Positions 12,148 through 21,100 of a stretch of 64,000 nt of DNA are shown in pieces; the stretch's first letter is position 1, and each line of letters opens with the position of its first letter. The notes below the pieces were generated by a model. It saw only the letters and a list, made by a program, of their open reading frames with translations, searched no databases and was not told the origin of the DNA. The stretch lies in assembly GCF_003002825.1 (NCBI RefSeq), contig NZ_PVTE01000025.1:25102-89101 (forward strand), given 5' to 3'. The translations under genes were made by a program, and so were the position numbers. This DNA is from Spirosoma oryzae (GTDB lineage Bacteria > Bacteroidota > Bacteroidia > Cytophagales > Spirosomataceae).

Positions 12148-12495
12148 ATGGATCAACAACACGTACTGTTTATCGCAAAGGCTTGTCACGAAGCCAACCG
12201 GGTATGGTGCCAGTCAGAAGGCGACAACTCGCAAATGCACTGGGATTATGCCGAACAGTGGCAGCGCGACTCCGCCATCAAGGGGGTCGAGTTTCGTTTG
12301 AAAAACCCAGACGCTCCGGCATCTGCCCAGCACGACGCTTGGTCCGCTGATAAGAAAGCCGATGGATGGGTGTACGGCGAAGTAAAAGATGCTGCCGCCA
12401 AGACTCACCCCTGCTTGATTCCCTTCAACGAACTACCGGTATTTCAGCAAAAGAAGGACCGGCTGTTCCAAGCTATCGTCGACGCACTCAAATGA
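12148..12495 (+). CDS. RyR-domain protein, 115 aa
   Basis: The C-terminal half matches the RyR repeat family (PF02026): HDAWSADKKADGWVYGEV, then KTHPCLIPFNELPVFQQKKD and a closing helix. In eukaryotes the repeat occurs in ryanodine receptors; in bacteria and phages it is a small stand-alone domain, suspected to bind nucleotide-like ligands but without a settled function. The start lies 7 nt after a TAATCAATTCA leader. It overlaps the DUF1643 gene by 4 nt and is followed by an Acb2-like gene. Confidence 0.85.
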   Translation: MDQQHVLFIAKACHEANRVWCQSEGDNSQMHWDYAEQWQRDSAIKGVEFRLKNPDAPASAQHDAWSADKKADGWVYGEVKDAAAKTHPCLIPFNELPVFQQKKDRLFQAIVDALK

Positions 12496-12974
12496 TTATC
12501 CAGAAGCAGGCGCTGGTGTCAGAGTGTGGAACCTACCGCTATCACCTTTCCCGTAGCTGGGGAAACAATAGCGGTAGGAGTGTCCTCTTCGTGATGCTCA
12601 ACCCATCGACAGCCGATGCCAGTATCGACGATCCGACCATTCGTCGGTGTATTCGATTTGCGCAGGACTGGGGCTATGATTCAATGAGCGTAGTAAATCT
12701 ATTTGCGCTACGATCTACCGATCCGGGCCAATTGAAAAAGCACGACAACCCAATTGGCGAAGAGAACGAGGACTGGATCAAGTTCTTTTTCTACAACACC
12801 GATACGGTCGTGTTTGCGTGGGGTGCTCACGGCAAGCTGAATGACAGAGATAAACAGGTGATAGCTATAGCCGAGCACTGTAATGTCACGCCGTACTGCT
12901 TTAGCAAGACTAAAGACGGGCAACCTAAGCATCCGCTTTATATCGCAGCGTCTACACAACTTATTAAATTCTAA
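12492..12974 (+). CDS. DUF1643 family protein, 160 aa
   Basis: The sequence shows the DUF1643 pattern: VLFVMLNPSTADASIDDPT near residues 31-49, then IRRCIRFAQDWGYDSMSVVN, LFALRSTDP and a late YIAASTQLI. The ATG at 12492 overlaps the upstream TGA and is preferred to an upstream in-frame start at 12366. Biochemical function is not established for the family. Its place between RyR and Acb2-like genes suggests a role in nucleotide handling or defence evasion, which is inference only. Confidence 0.87.
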   Translation: MIIQKQALVSECGTYRYHLSRSWGNNSGRSVLFVMLNPSTADASIDDPTIRRCIRFAQDWGYDSMSVVNLFALRSTDPGQLKKHDNPIGEENEDWIKFFFYNTDTVVFAWGAHGKLNDRDKQVIAIAEHCNVTPYCFSKTKDGQPKHPLYIAASTQLIKF

Positions 12975-12989
12975 TCAATTCAATTAATC

Positions 12990-13214
12990 ATGGAAAAGAC
13001 AATCGGAGAAACCCGTGTACGTACAGCGTTCAACCCCTCGGCAAACGGAGAGGTAGATCAGATCAAACAGAAAGCCGCCGAGCTTATCAATCTGATTGAT
13101 GGAATGCGTACCGAAAAGCCGGGCATAGGCGGAGAGTTCGGCAGATTGAAAGCATTGGCGTTGACCTCAATCGAGGAGGGGGCCATGTGGGCGGTTAAAG
13201 CAGCGACAATCTAG
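12990..13214 (+). CDS. acb2: Acb2-like anti-CBASS cyclic-nucleotide sponge, 74 aa
   Basis: This small two-helix protein has the Acb2/Tad1 hairpin (DUF7681-like) pattern: a polar N-terminus RVRTAFNPSANGEV, a first helix IKQKAAELINLIDGM, then the closing helix LKALALTSIEEGAMWAVKAA. Acb2 proteins bind and hide the cyclic nucleotides made by CBASS (and for some members Thoeris) defence, so effectors are not activated. Length and the ALTxxEE..MWAxxA signature agree well. The leader is TAATCAATTCA at 12972, with 7 nt spacing. Confidence 0.82.
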   Translation: MEKTIGETRVRTAFNPSANGEVDQIKQKAAELINLIDGMRTEKPGIGGEFGRLKALALTSIEEGAMWAVKAATI

Positions 13215-13549
13215 TGCTGAACGAAGCTGTACTCGGCAAAAGGCCCACCTCGATGCCGGGCCGGGAAGAAGGGTACACCGTGCAGGTGCTCGTCTCGGAG
13301 AGCCGTCGCCTGCTGCTGTCCCGACTTTCCGGCCCCGCCCCACTACTGTGGACATGGGTGCAGCAGCAGCTAAAGCCGGGGCAGAACTACATCGAGATCA
13401 ACCGCAAAACGTTCCTGCGTGAAACGGGCTACCAGTCGCCGAACACCTACAAGAAAGCCCGTGACCTGCTACTCTATCACAAGCTGCTGTACCCCACACG
13501 CCGGAAGGATGTCTTCTGGGTCAACACAAACTTTATCACTGCGCCATGA
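13214..13549 (+). CDS. Small RepL-like winged-helix protein, 111 aa
   Basis: A GTG start at 13214 overlaps the TAG of the Acb2-like gene; an internal ATG at 13253 is an alternative. The core resembles the C-terminal half of 9999-10505: LLWTWVQQQLKPGQNYIEIN, YKKARDLLLYHKLLYP and the ending FWVNTNFI. This is the winged-helix fold of RepL-like proteins, so DNA binding is likely. It lacks the long N-terminal region of its paralogue. It overlaps the next gene by 4 nt. Confidence 0.6.
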   Translation: MLNEAVLGKRPTSMPGREEGYTVQVLVSESRRLLLSRLSGPAPLLWTWVQQQLKPGQNYIEINRKTFLRETGYQSPNTYKKARDLLLYHKLLYPTRRKDVFWVNTNFITAP

Positions 13550-13752
13550 CACTACGTCTATTCTCCTGTGTTTCTATCAGTGCCATGTTTGTCTTTATCC
13601 TGCTTGGTCAGGAGGCTCCGGCGTGGGCGGCCTCAATTGCTGGGGTCATGTGCTTTCTTGTGCTCCTGATCTGTCTGGTCTTGTCTGACGTACTTTCGGC
13701 GGTTCATCAGTTAATCAATATTCTTAATCAAAAAAGGAATCGACATGAATGA
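13546..13752 (+). CDS. Small membrane protein, 68 aa
   Basis: Two hydrophobic segments are present at about residues 4-22 (RLFSCVSISAMFVFILLG) and 28-52 (AASIAGVMCFLVLLICLVLS), followed by a basic tail (NQKRNRHE). It is a likely two-pass inner-membrane protein. Its start is coupled to the upstream stop (ATGA) and its end overlaps the next start by 8 nt. No family recognised. Confidence 0.7.
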   Translation: MTLRLFSCVSISAMFVFILLGQEAPAWAASIAGVMCFLVLLICLVLSDVLSAVHQLINILNQKRNRHE

Positions 13753-14101
13753 CAATCAAAAGCAACTCGTCAATAAATACTTCCATGAGCTTGCGGTGTT
13801 GCCGCAGGAGGACCGGAGCATCATTGCCGAAATGCTGAACGAAGAATTTAATATGCGTCGCACTGGTCGGTCTACTCGTCAGATCGACGGCTGGGTTCAG
13901 GACTTCTTTACAAAGGGCTATTGCGATGTAGTCGATCATAGTAGCAAACTCAGTGGGCATAACGACGTTGCTGAAATCTGGATTGAAAGAATTATCCATC
14001 GACTCAATAGCGAGCACATGATGGACTCTAGCAGTATTCAAATTAAGGGGTGCCGAATAATCAACACATGGCACCGATCAAATAAACAATCAAACCAATA
14101 A
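13745..14101 (+). CDS. Hypothetical protein, 118 aa
   Basis: Not recognised. Helical N-terminus (QKQLVNKYFHELAVLPQEDR), a central RRTGRSTRQIDGWVQDFFTK and a C-terminal basic tail. An almost equally long leftward frame lies opposite; I chose the rightward one because it continues the chain of overlapping starts and stops in this operon. It might be a small nucleic-acid-binding protein, but no diagnostic residues are seen. Confidence 0.65.
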   Translation: MNDNQKQLVNKYFHELAVLPQEDRSIIAEMLNEEFNMRRTGRSTRQIDGWVQDFFTKGYCDVVDHSSKLSGHNDVAEIWIERIIHRLNSEHMMDSSSIQIKGCRIINTWHRSNKQSNQ

Positions 14102-14105
14102 CACA

Positions 14106-14591
14106 ATGCCAAACTGGTTCCTTGGAAAAATCCGCTACCAACAGCCCGTTGATGACGCTACGGTAGGCACGCGAAACGAAGAGTTCGCCAAGCAGAAGAA
14201 CGTCACCGAGGCGTATCTGATCGACGCTGTCAGCTACACCGACGCCGAGACGCGGCTCTACGAAGAGGTGGCTGCCAACACGCCGGAGTTCGAGATCGTC
14301 GGTATCACCCGTATGAAGCTCGCCGACGTGTTACAGGTCGAAGATGGCGGGGATGTGTGGTACAAAGTGAAGGCGGTCTTTATCACAGAAAGCGAGAAGA
14401 CCGGCAAACAGAAGCGCCACGCCACGGCAATCCTCATCAACGCACTCACGCCCAAGCAGGCATACGAACTGGTGGAGGCGTCTCTCAAATCATCGCTCGA
14501 TCCCTTCGAGATCACCGACGTAAACGTGACCAAGATTCTCGACATCTTCCCTTACATCAAAAAACCAAATGAAGGAACAGGAGAAAATTGA
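14106..14591 (+). CDS. DUF4494 family protein, 161 aa
   Basis: It has the DUF4494 layout: NWFLGKIRYQQPVDDATV near the start, VTEAYLIDAVSYTDAETRLY, a central WYKVKAVFITESEKTGKQKR and a closing ILDIFPYI. This family is typical of Bacteroidota and their phages, which supports the host assignment. Function unknown. It directly follows the previous gene and overlaps the next one by 23 nt. Confidence 0.85.
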   Translation: MPNWFLGKIRYQQPVDDATVGTRNEEFAKQKNVTEAYLIDAVSYTDAETRLYEEVAANTPEFEIVGITRMKLADVLQVEDGGDVWYKVKAVFITESEKTGKQKRHATAILINALTPKQAYELVEASLKSSLDPFEITDVNVTKILDIFPYIKKPNEGTGEN

Positions 14592-15390
14592 CCAGCTTGT
14601 CGCTCGCAAAAATGACGAGTACGCCTACGCCACCATGAGCCTGTGGATGGCCATCAAGTCAGGTCGTAACCTATTTGAGTGGTGGAAACTTCGGCGGCAA
14701 TATGTTCGGACTAAAAAGTGGGTTGAGTTCAACGGTCGATGGGGATTCCGGTTGATGTTTCACTCCTGCGAATACGGCGACGATGGACGACCCTGCTTCA
14801 ATATCCAGTTATTCTGGGGGTCGATCTGGTTGTACATCCCACTCTTCGTTAGTAAGTATCGGTGGGATAGTTTCGATGCTCCGCAGTACGGGGTGTACTG
14901 GTACGGGGAGTCCGGCCACCACTCGCTGGTTTTCGCTTGGAGTAGAAAGACCTATCATCTTTTCATGCCGTGGAATCTAAAGTGGTATCGCACAAGCCGA
15001 CTGCTTGTCGACGGACAAACATGGGAGCATGAGTTCTACGACGAACGTGCAGACCCAGGCCAGTGGCAGAAGAATTGGGACTTAAAGAAAAATGGCGGGC
15101 ACTACTGGAGTCAGGTATATCCATACACATATACCCTGAGAAACGGCACCGTGCAAAATCGTATGGCCACATTACATCAGGAGCAATGGGAATGGCGACC
15201 ATCTTGGTTAATGTGGACAGATCGCTTCAACTTTGTTAGAACATGGATTTCCATTCGTTTCGACGGAGAGGTTGGCGAACGAACTGGTTCATGGAAAGGT
15301 GGCACTGTTGGCTGTAGCTTTGATATGGAGCCAAACGAAACTCCAGAAGAGGCTCTTCGTAGGATGGAAGCAACTAGAATTTTCAAATAA
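14569..15390 (+). CDS. Hypothetical Trp-rich protein, 273 aa
   Basis: Not recognised beyond being a phage-type protein. It is unusually rich in Trp and Tyr (WWKLRRQYVRTKKWVEFNGR; SKYRWDSFDAPQYGVYWYG), with two hydrophobic aromatic strands near residues 80-115 but no clear membrane segment. The C-terminus has a short Glu-rich helix (NETPEEALRRMEATRIFK). A globular beta-rich fold is likely. Confidence 0.65.
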   Translation: MKEQEKIDQLVARKNDEYAYATMSLWMAIKSGRNLFEWWKLRRQYVRTKKWVEFNGRWGFRLMFHSCEYGDDGRPCFNIQLFWGSIWLYIPLFVSKYRWDSFDAPQYGVYWYGESGHHSLVFAWSRKTYHLFMPWNLKWYRTSRLLVDGQTWEHEFYDERADPGQWQKNWDLKKNGGHYWSQVYPYTYTLRNGTVQNRMATLHQEQWEWRPSWLMWTDRFNFVRTWISIRFDGEVGERTGSWKGGTVGCSFDMEPNETPEEALRRMEATRIFK

Positions 15391-15395
15391 ACAAC

Positions 15396-15722
15396 ATGAG
15401 CAAGCTACTATTTCTCTGGCTCTATCTGCCCCCACTGATCCTGATCGGCCTGCGGGTGCTGTCGTACTTCGCGCTGCCCGACCGGAAGATGAAGTATCGC
15501 ACGATCCAGGAAGACATGCTGGATCATTCGGGCCTACTGCGCCGCATTCCGGCGTGGCTACTGATTCTGCTGCTGACCGTCGTGCCTTTCGTCAACCTGA
15601 TCGTGGCGCTGATAATGCTGCTTATCCTGGTGATTGATCTGGTCGACAAGTGGCGGACGGCACGGGCCGCGCAGCAGGAATGGAATAAACAAAACAGGGT
15701 AGCCGACTCGACTACCCTGTAA
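15396..15722 (+). CDS. Membrane protein, 108 aa
   Basis: Hydrophobic segments lie at about residues 4-26 (LLFLWLYLPPLILIGLRVLS) and 51-83 (a long LLILLLTVVPFVNLIVALIM region, possibly two passes), with a basic cytoplasmic-type tail. It is the last gene of the rightward early block. Its 3' end contains a 9-bp inverted repeat (15694-15720) over the stop region that may end or stabilise the transcript. Function unknown. Confidence 0.7.
   Translation: MSKLLFLWLYLPPLILIGLRVLSYFALPDRKMKYRTIQEDMLDHSGLLRRIPAWLLILLLTVVPFVNLIVALIMLLILVIDLVDKWRTARAAQQEWNKQNRVADSTTL
15694..15720. terminator. Hairpin at the end of the early block
   Basis: ACAGGGTAG (15694-15702) and CTACCCTGT (15712-15720) pair perfectly over a 9-nt loop, overlapping the last codons of the membrane-protein gene. 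No U-run follows, so it may be a transcript-end stabiliser rather than an intrinsic terminator. Confidence 0.45.
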
Positions 15723-15728
15723 CCAATC

Positions 15729-15739
15729 TAATCAATTTC
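15729..15739 (+). promoter_or_regulatory. TAATCAATTTC motif without a nearby start
   Basis: A copy of the genome-wide leader motif sits just after the early block, with no start codon or gene directly downstream. It may be a relic of a lost gene. The 250-base gap to 15974 holds only this motif, a GTTGC/GCAAC hairpin, a terminator and a second motif copy. Confidence 0.4.
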
Positions 15740-15829
15740 ACGTATCAAACCGGACAACGGGCGGCAGGGTCAAATAAGTTCGCAGTTGCTACGTTGAATT
15801 GATTGATTGCAACTATAAGGTATTCTGGA

Positions 15830-15863
15830 AACGCCATCTCCGCTGGGGATGGCGTTCTTTTTT
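15830..15863 (+). terminator. Rho-independent terminator before the structural operon
   Basis: AACGCCATC and GATGGCGTT form a 9-bp stem (15830-15838 and 15848-15856, one base around the loop flexible), followed by C and seven T residues. It separates early rightward transcription from the structural genes. A TAATCAATTTT motif starts 2 nt after the T-run. Confidence 0.85.
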
Positions 15864-15864
15864 C

Positions 15865-15960
15865 TAATCAATTTTGTATATCGTATAAATTTCCCATCTG
15901 TCACCACCCCTTGGTGACCAACTGCATTTCGGGGCTGACTACTTTCGCCGACAGGCGAAA
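15865..15960 (+). promoter_or_regulatory. Leader region of the connector/tail operon
   Basis: It starts with TAATCAATTTT (15865-15875) immediately after the terminator, then carries two perfect hairpins: TCACCA/TGGTGA (15901-15906 with 15912-15917) and TTTCGCC/GGCGAAA (15943-15949 with 15954-15960). The position suggests a late promoter and structured 5' leader, comparable with the 45-bp repeat leaders at 34294 and 52851. No consensus TAnnTTTG promoter is seen, so a phage-modified polymerase could be involved. Confidence 0.45.
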
Positions 15961-15973
15961 ACAGGAAACGACG

Positions 15974-16648
15974 ATGCGACCCATGCTGGTTGACTTTCGG
16001 GATGATGGAAAGGTCGACATCGACCGGGCCGTCTATGCCCTGCCCGAAATACAGGAACTCATCAAGGACTTTGGCAACCGCCACTACGTCGAAGTGCTGG
16101 TGCGGCTCTATATGTACCGCACGCCGATCAATCCCTACGCCCCCGCTGCCGAACGGGAAGCCAGAGCCATCGAGGATACCAACCGCTTCAACAAAGACGC
16201 CAAGGTTCATTCAGTGGTCTTCAAGTCGGGTCTGTGGCGTAAGGCCGTCGACCGCTTCAACCTGGAAAAGTACGACCCGATCTTCGATTCATTTATTGGG
16301 TTAGAACAGAAAATCGACGAGTTCAATCAGGCCATTGCCGCCACGCCAGTTTCTGAAATGGTTGAAGTTGAAAGTCCTAAGCGTGGACAAAAACAAAAAC
16401 TGGTCGGCAGAGGAAAAAAGTCTATCGTCGAACAGGTGTTCACTGAACTGGCGACAGAAGAAGAGCCAGAAAAGATCACAAAGCGAGTCGATAACACAGA
16501 GATTATTCAGCGGATGGTTCGGGCATCAAGTGATGTTGAGAAACGCTACGAAGAACAGCGGGAGAAACTGTTGCGCACCAAATCAAGCAAAGGAGGGTCG
16601 GCTCAACGAGCTGCTGACTTCCGCCGAAACCTGAACCCAAATGGCTGA
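15974..16648 (+). CDS. Structural operon protein, possible connector-associated, 224 aa
   Basis: Not firmly recognised. The ATG at 15974 (MRPMLVDFRDDGKVDIDRAV) is preferred to an in-frame start at 15803, because the longer form would read through the terminator and leader hairpins. The N-terminal half looks globular, and the C-terminal half is charged and helical (PKRGQKQKLVGRGKKSIVEQ, then EKRYEEQREKLLRTK). It opens a run of connector and tail genes with overlapping ends, so a head-tail joining or assembly role is inferred. Confidence 0.6.
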   Translation: MRPMLVDFRDDGKVDIDRAVYALPEIQELIKDFGNRHYVEVLVRLYMYRTPINPYAPAAEREARAIEDTNRFNKDAKVHSVVFKSGLWRKAVDRFNLEKYDPIFDSFIGLEQKIDEFNQAIAATPVSEMVEVESPKRGQKQKLVGRGKKSIVEQVFTELATEEEPEKITKRVDNTEIIQRMVRASSDVEKRYEEQREKLLRTKSSKGGSAQRAADFRRNLNPNG

Positions 16649-17327
16649 GACGAACCCCTACACAACCCCGCGTGCGCTCGCCGAGGACATTCTGGAAATG
16701 GCAGTTGGTGGCGGTATGCGCTCGGACGATCAGAACCTGGGGATGCGGCAGGTGCTCTACTGGATCAGCACGTTTGCCGCCGAACGCTACGCCGTGCTGG
16801 TCGAACAAGCTGGTGGTATCGCCAGCGCCATCGACTACCGGCTGTGGTCACCGCTTCGACTTGCAATCAACGAGGCTCCGCAGACCAGTGGCCCGCTCAA
16901 CAACTATCCCAAGACGCTGGTGGTCGCCGATCTGCCAGCGGGCATTCTTTCCAGCGGCGGCAAGCTCATGCTCAACAATCTGTTCTGGGGAACCTACCAG
17001 CTTACCGAACTGCCACTCGACGTAGTGCGGCAGGGGTCGATTGCCTGGGGCCGGTTTGGAAAAGAGCAGTACGGCTGGGCCGTCGAAGGTAAGCGGCTTT
17101 ACGCCAACCTGCCGCTGACGGCAGAGGGCGTCGGATTTCTGCGCGGACAGGCCGTCGTACTGCCGGAAGCAAGCGGCATGATTGACAATCCTGACATACA
17201 AATCCCGTGGCTGTCGGAATGGACAGCCGGACTGCGCCAGCAGTGTCTGACGCTCCTGCAACCAACCCTTTCACAAGCCCCCGACCAGATCAACAATGGA
17301 GCCGATCAACAAGCCGACAAACGTTAG
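16641..17327 (+). CDS. Putative connector/ring protein, 228 aa
   Basis: It has a helical N-terminus (TPRALAEDILEMAVGGGMRS), a central region of mixed sheet and turns (NYPKTLVVADLPAGILSSG) and a C-terminal helix. Size and position, between the first structural gene and the tail hub, fit the ring or adaptor proteins of podovirus-like phages, but no motif proves it. It overlaps the previous gene by 8 nt and the next by 32 nt. Confidence 0.5.
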   Translation: MAETNPYTTPRALAEDILEMAVGGGMRSDDQNLGMRQVLYWISTFAAERYAVLVEQAGGIASAIDYRLWSPLRLAINEAPQTSGPLNNYPKTLVVADLPAGILSSGGKLMLNNLFWGTYQLTELPLDVVRQGSIAWGRFGKEQYGWAVEGKRLYANLPLTAEGVGFLRGQAVVLPEASGMIDNPDIQIPWLSEWTAGLRQQCLTLLQPTLSQAPDQINNGADQQADKR

Positions 17328-17514
17328 ACAAGCTATCTGGTGGACTATCAAGTGCCTGCTCGGCCTGGGTAGTATCCGCGACGGCAGTATCTGCTGGTTC
17401 TCGCGCACGTTTTTCGACGTACATGACTACCCACTCGACAAGGGTGGGTCGGGCTACCCAGATCATTTTTTCTCGCATCAGTGCCCAAGCTGCAACAAAT
17501 CATTTTTCATCTAA
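17296..17514 (+). CDS. Small Cys-containing protein, 72 aa
   Basis: Not recognised. The C-terminus has a CPSCNKSF zinc-ribbon-like pair after HQ, and the middle is aromatic (CWFSRTFFDVHDYPL). Only one CxxC is present, so a full zinc finger would need partners (for example His and the earlier Cys residues). It overlaps the previous gene by 32 nt and lies 3 nt before the next, in the structural operon. Confidence 0.6.
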   Translation: MEPINKPTNVRQAIWWTIKCLLGLGSIRDGSICWFSRTFFDVHDYPLDKGGSGYPDHFFSHQCPSCNKSFFI

Positions 17515-17517
17515 ACC

Positions 17518-18123
17518 ATGAACTACCAGACACTGGATCAGCTTCGTCAACGCTGTGCCGCCGAACTCGTCGGCTTCGAGCCGGTGCGTGACGATCAGCT
17601 CCTGAGAACGTGGGTGTGGGATGCGCTGCGCAAGATCGACTCTGACCGCATCGGCGAGATTAAAGACACCTTCGTCGAGGTGATCGGCGGGTCAGGGATA
17701 CTGCCCAATGATTTTCTGGGGCTGGTGGGTATGACCAGTGAGATGCCGGGCTACGACATCCGCCCCGGCCAGCGGCAGATCAGGGGTTGCCACGACGGCA
17801 GTGTGCATCTACACTACTACGCCCTGCCCCTCGACGAGCAGGGGTATCCGCTGATTCTCGACATCGCCGAAGAAGCTGTACTGGCATGGGTGAAATACAA
17901 ACACATGGCACTCATGCAGCAGAAGATGACCTTCGGGCAGGGTAGTAACTTCCGCGCCGACCGTAGCTACAGGATCGACCGGGGGCTGGACGCCCAGAAT
18001 AAAGCCGAAGCTGAATCACTGCTGGCCTCGGCCCGTGGCGAGGTAAATATGCTTTCGCTCTCCGAAGCGAATCGGCTGCGTCAGTTCCGCAGCAATGTAA
18101 TGACTTATCGCAACTACCCCTAA
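17518..18123 (+). CDS. Putative head-tail adaptor/tail ring protein, 201 aa
   Basis: The protein has the look of podovirus tail-accessory or adaptor proteins (P22 gp4-like in size and order): helical N-terminus with repeated small helices (LRQRCAAELVGFEPVRDDQ, LRTWVWDALRKIDSDRIG), a short beta part and a long C-terminal helix with LRQFRSNVMTYRN. It ends in the start codon of the tail hub gene (1-nt overlap). The assignment rests on order and length. Confidence 0.55.
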   Translation: MNYQTLDQLRQRCAAELVGFEPVRDDQLLRTWVWDALRKIDSDRIGEIKDTFVEVIGGSGILPNDFLGLVGMTSEMPGYDIRPGQRQIRGCHDGSVHLHYYALPLDEQGYPLILDIAEEAVLAWVKYKHMALMQQKMTFGQGSNFRADRSYRIDRGLDAQNKAEAESLLASARGEVNMLSLSEANRLRQFRSNVMTYRNYP

Positions 18124-21100
18124 TGGCACCGATCCAGCGAGCTACCAATATCTTCACGTCGGGAATGCGGCAGGACTTACACCCCTCGGTTCAGCCAGCA
18201 GGGACGTACGTTCATGCCAATGGCTTCACGCTGCGCTTTGCCGAGACGGGCGGAATGGTGCTCACCGCCGAAGCGCCCCCGCAGCTACAGGCTATCCTTC
18301 CCTACGGGTCGGTCGTGCGGGGTGGGGCGCTGCTGCCCGACGAGCGGATATTGTTGCTTTTGAACATCGGCGGCTCGACGGCATCACCCGGCCCGCGCCG
18401 GGGTATGGTCGCTGTACTGGCGGGCGATCAGGTGTCGATACTCTTCGACGACCAGTATGATCCCAACGGTGACCGGCTGGCCTTTCCCGACGAGGAACTG
18501 GTGCGCGTCATCGTCGAGAAAGAATCGGCCTCGATTACGCGGCTGTATCTGAACGATACCGTCAACCCGCCCCGGTGCATCACGCTCGGCGAATACCCCG
18601 GCCCGGGTACTACCTACCCCCGCTCGTGGAGCGTTCACAGCTTTACCAACCAGCCGCCCGTTCAGTATGATCTTATCTACTTTCTGGGTACGGTGGCGGG
18701 CAGTTGCCAGACTGGCTTCTACCGGTACACGTACCGCTACAGCCGCCCCGGTGTTGTCTCGACGCCGTTTCCGCTGTCAACGCCGCTGACGCTGGCCGAG
18801 AAGTCGGGCACCGTCGACGTGCAGCTCGGCGCGTCGGGTATCACCACCGGTATGGGCCTTTCGTTTCGGGTGGACAGCCCCGACCGGCGCTGGCCGATGG
18901 TCGAGCTGCTGGTCAGCTACTCGCCCGATGGGACGGCATGGAGCAACCTGGTAGTCGGCGAACGCAAGGCAATTCCAGACAACGGTTCGGTGACGCTGAA
19001 CCTGACCCGCCCATCGGGTACGGGTCTGTCGGTACCCCTCTCCGAATTGTCGGCCCAGACCTACCAGCAGATCGTCACGCGGGCCGCCGACATGGTTGCC
19101 GTCAAGCACAAATTGTTATTCGGAAATATACAGCTTTCGGTGCCCGGCCAGCCACCGGTCACGGGGGTGACGCTGTCGCCCGCCATCGAGAGCATGAGCT
19201 GCGACGACGTGCCCGACCTGATTCGTCCACCACTGGCCTACACCATCGCTGACTACACGTCGATTCTGGAGCGGCAGTACCAGCCCCGCAGTGGCTCGGT
19301 GGTGCGTACGCGCAGCTTCGCCGTGGATGGTGGCCTGCGCGACTACCGGTCGATCCAGTACGGCAATCGTCGGGTGGGGCTTCGCCGGGGAGAGCGGTAT
19401 CCCTACGCGGTCGTGCTGTTCGATTTGCTGGGACAACCCAGCTTCGCCTGGCCGATCGGCACCTTCGAGGTGCCACAGTATTACGACGGCAGTAGCGGCA
19501 CCGATGCCCCCAACACACCGCTGATTCAGATCACTACGCCCACCGGCCCGGCCTATCGGCTGCGGATCATGGGCTGCCGAGTCGATGGGCTGCAACTACC
19601 CGAGTCGATCCTGTTCGATTCGACGGGCAGACTGATCGTGTCGGGCTTCGCTATCGTGCGGGGTGATGCGTCGGGTCTGATCCGTCATCAGGGCGTCGTG
19701 CTGCCAGCGATCAGCGGGGTTGATAATCCCGACGAGATCAGTATGCTGCCCGACTGGCACAACACCTTTACGGCCCAACCCGAGAACGGACGCTTTCGGC
19801 TGCTGGGCAGTTCAGCCCAGGACGGCAAAGCCTATGTCCACCAGCCCGGCTGGGTGACCTACCACAGTCCCGACCTGCTGCTCGACGGCCTAATCGAAAC
19901 CCAGCCAGTGGGGGCCAACCTGCGGCTTGTCGGTTCAGCCCACGGCCCCGACAACGGGCGGCAGGGCACGGTCATGCTGGCTGGCGGAAAGGATCACTAC
20001 TACGTCAAGGCGTACACGTTCCGGCCCGACAACTTCCGGCCCGACGCGCCGGGACGCTGGAAGGTGAGCGAAACGTCGCCCGTCGCCTACGGCTACCGGC
20101 TGTCGACGCCGACCGACCTGGAGAAGTTCTACGCTGAAAATGCCAATATCAAGTTTCGCAATCAACTGGCCCCTAACATGGGCTACCCTACGGGTGGCGG
20201 GTTCAAGCAGGCCAAGGGAATCGGTCAGCTCGGCGCATGGCTGCTGCGGCTGCGGGGTAGCTCGCTGGCCGACAGGGGTGTCAGTGAGAGTCAGCCAGCG
20301 GGCGTAGGTATCGTCAACTACGAAGTGGCGACGCCCGACCTGAACCCGCTGGCGGCTAACTACGCCTGGACGGGACACTACCAGCCGATCACCCAGGCCG
20401 TACTCGACGACCTGCCGGTGACGCAGGACAGCGTCGGCAGGCGTACCTGGACGGTCAGCAACGTCGATGTATGGGGTGGGGATACCTACCTGTGCCGGGC
20501 GGATATGGCCCGCGTGCTGCCGCAGTACGACACGGCCTACGCCAGCGAGAACGACTACGCGCTGGGCTTGTTTCTGCCCATCGAAAGCAAATACAATCTG
20601 TACCTGCGCTACGGCAGGCGCTACGAGAAGGTAGCGACGATGCCGCAGCTCACGGCCCGCGACGGCTCACTACCCGAGTTCGCCCGTGGTATCAACGAGT
20701 TTCAGCCCGAAGAGTGGTTCATCAACCGGGGCGTGGTCATCAAAGAGTCAGTACATACTTTTCCTGTACTGCCGCCCGATACGCGGATCGAGACAAGCTG
20801 GTCGCAGGGTATCGCTTGGTCGAAGCTGAAAACCGATACCGAACTGCTCGATAACTACCGGCGCATCCCGGCCCAGAACCTGTTTCTGCTGGAAGGGGAG
20901 TACGGCGCTATCAACGGGCTGATAACGCTGTTCGATAATCTGTACGTGGGTCAGCAGCGGGCCGTCTCGCAGGTGAGTGTCGATCTGCGCGAGGTGATTC
21001 CTACCCAGTCTGGTCAGCCACTATCGGTGGCGACGGGCCGTGAGGTTGGCCCCGCCGAGTACCTGAGTCGGCAGACGGGATGGCAACGTCGGCAGCACGC

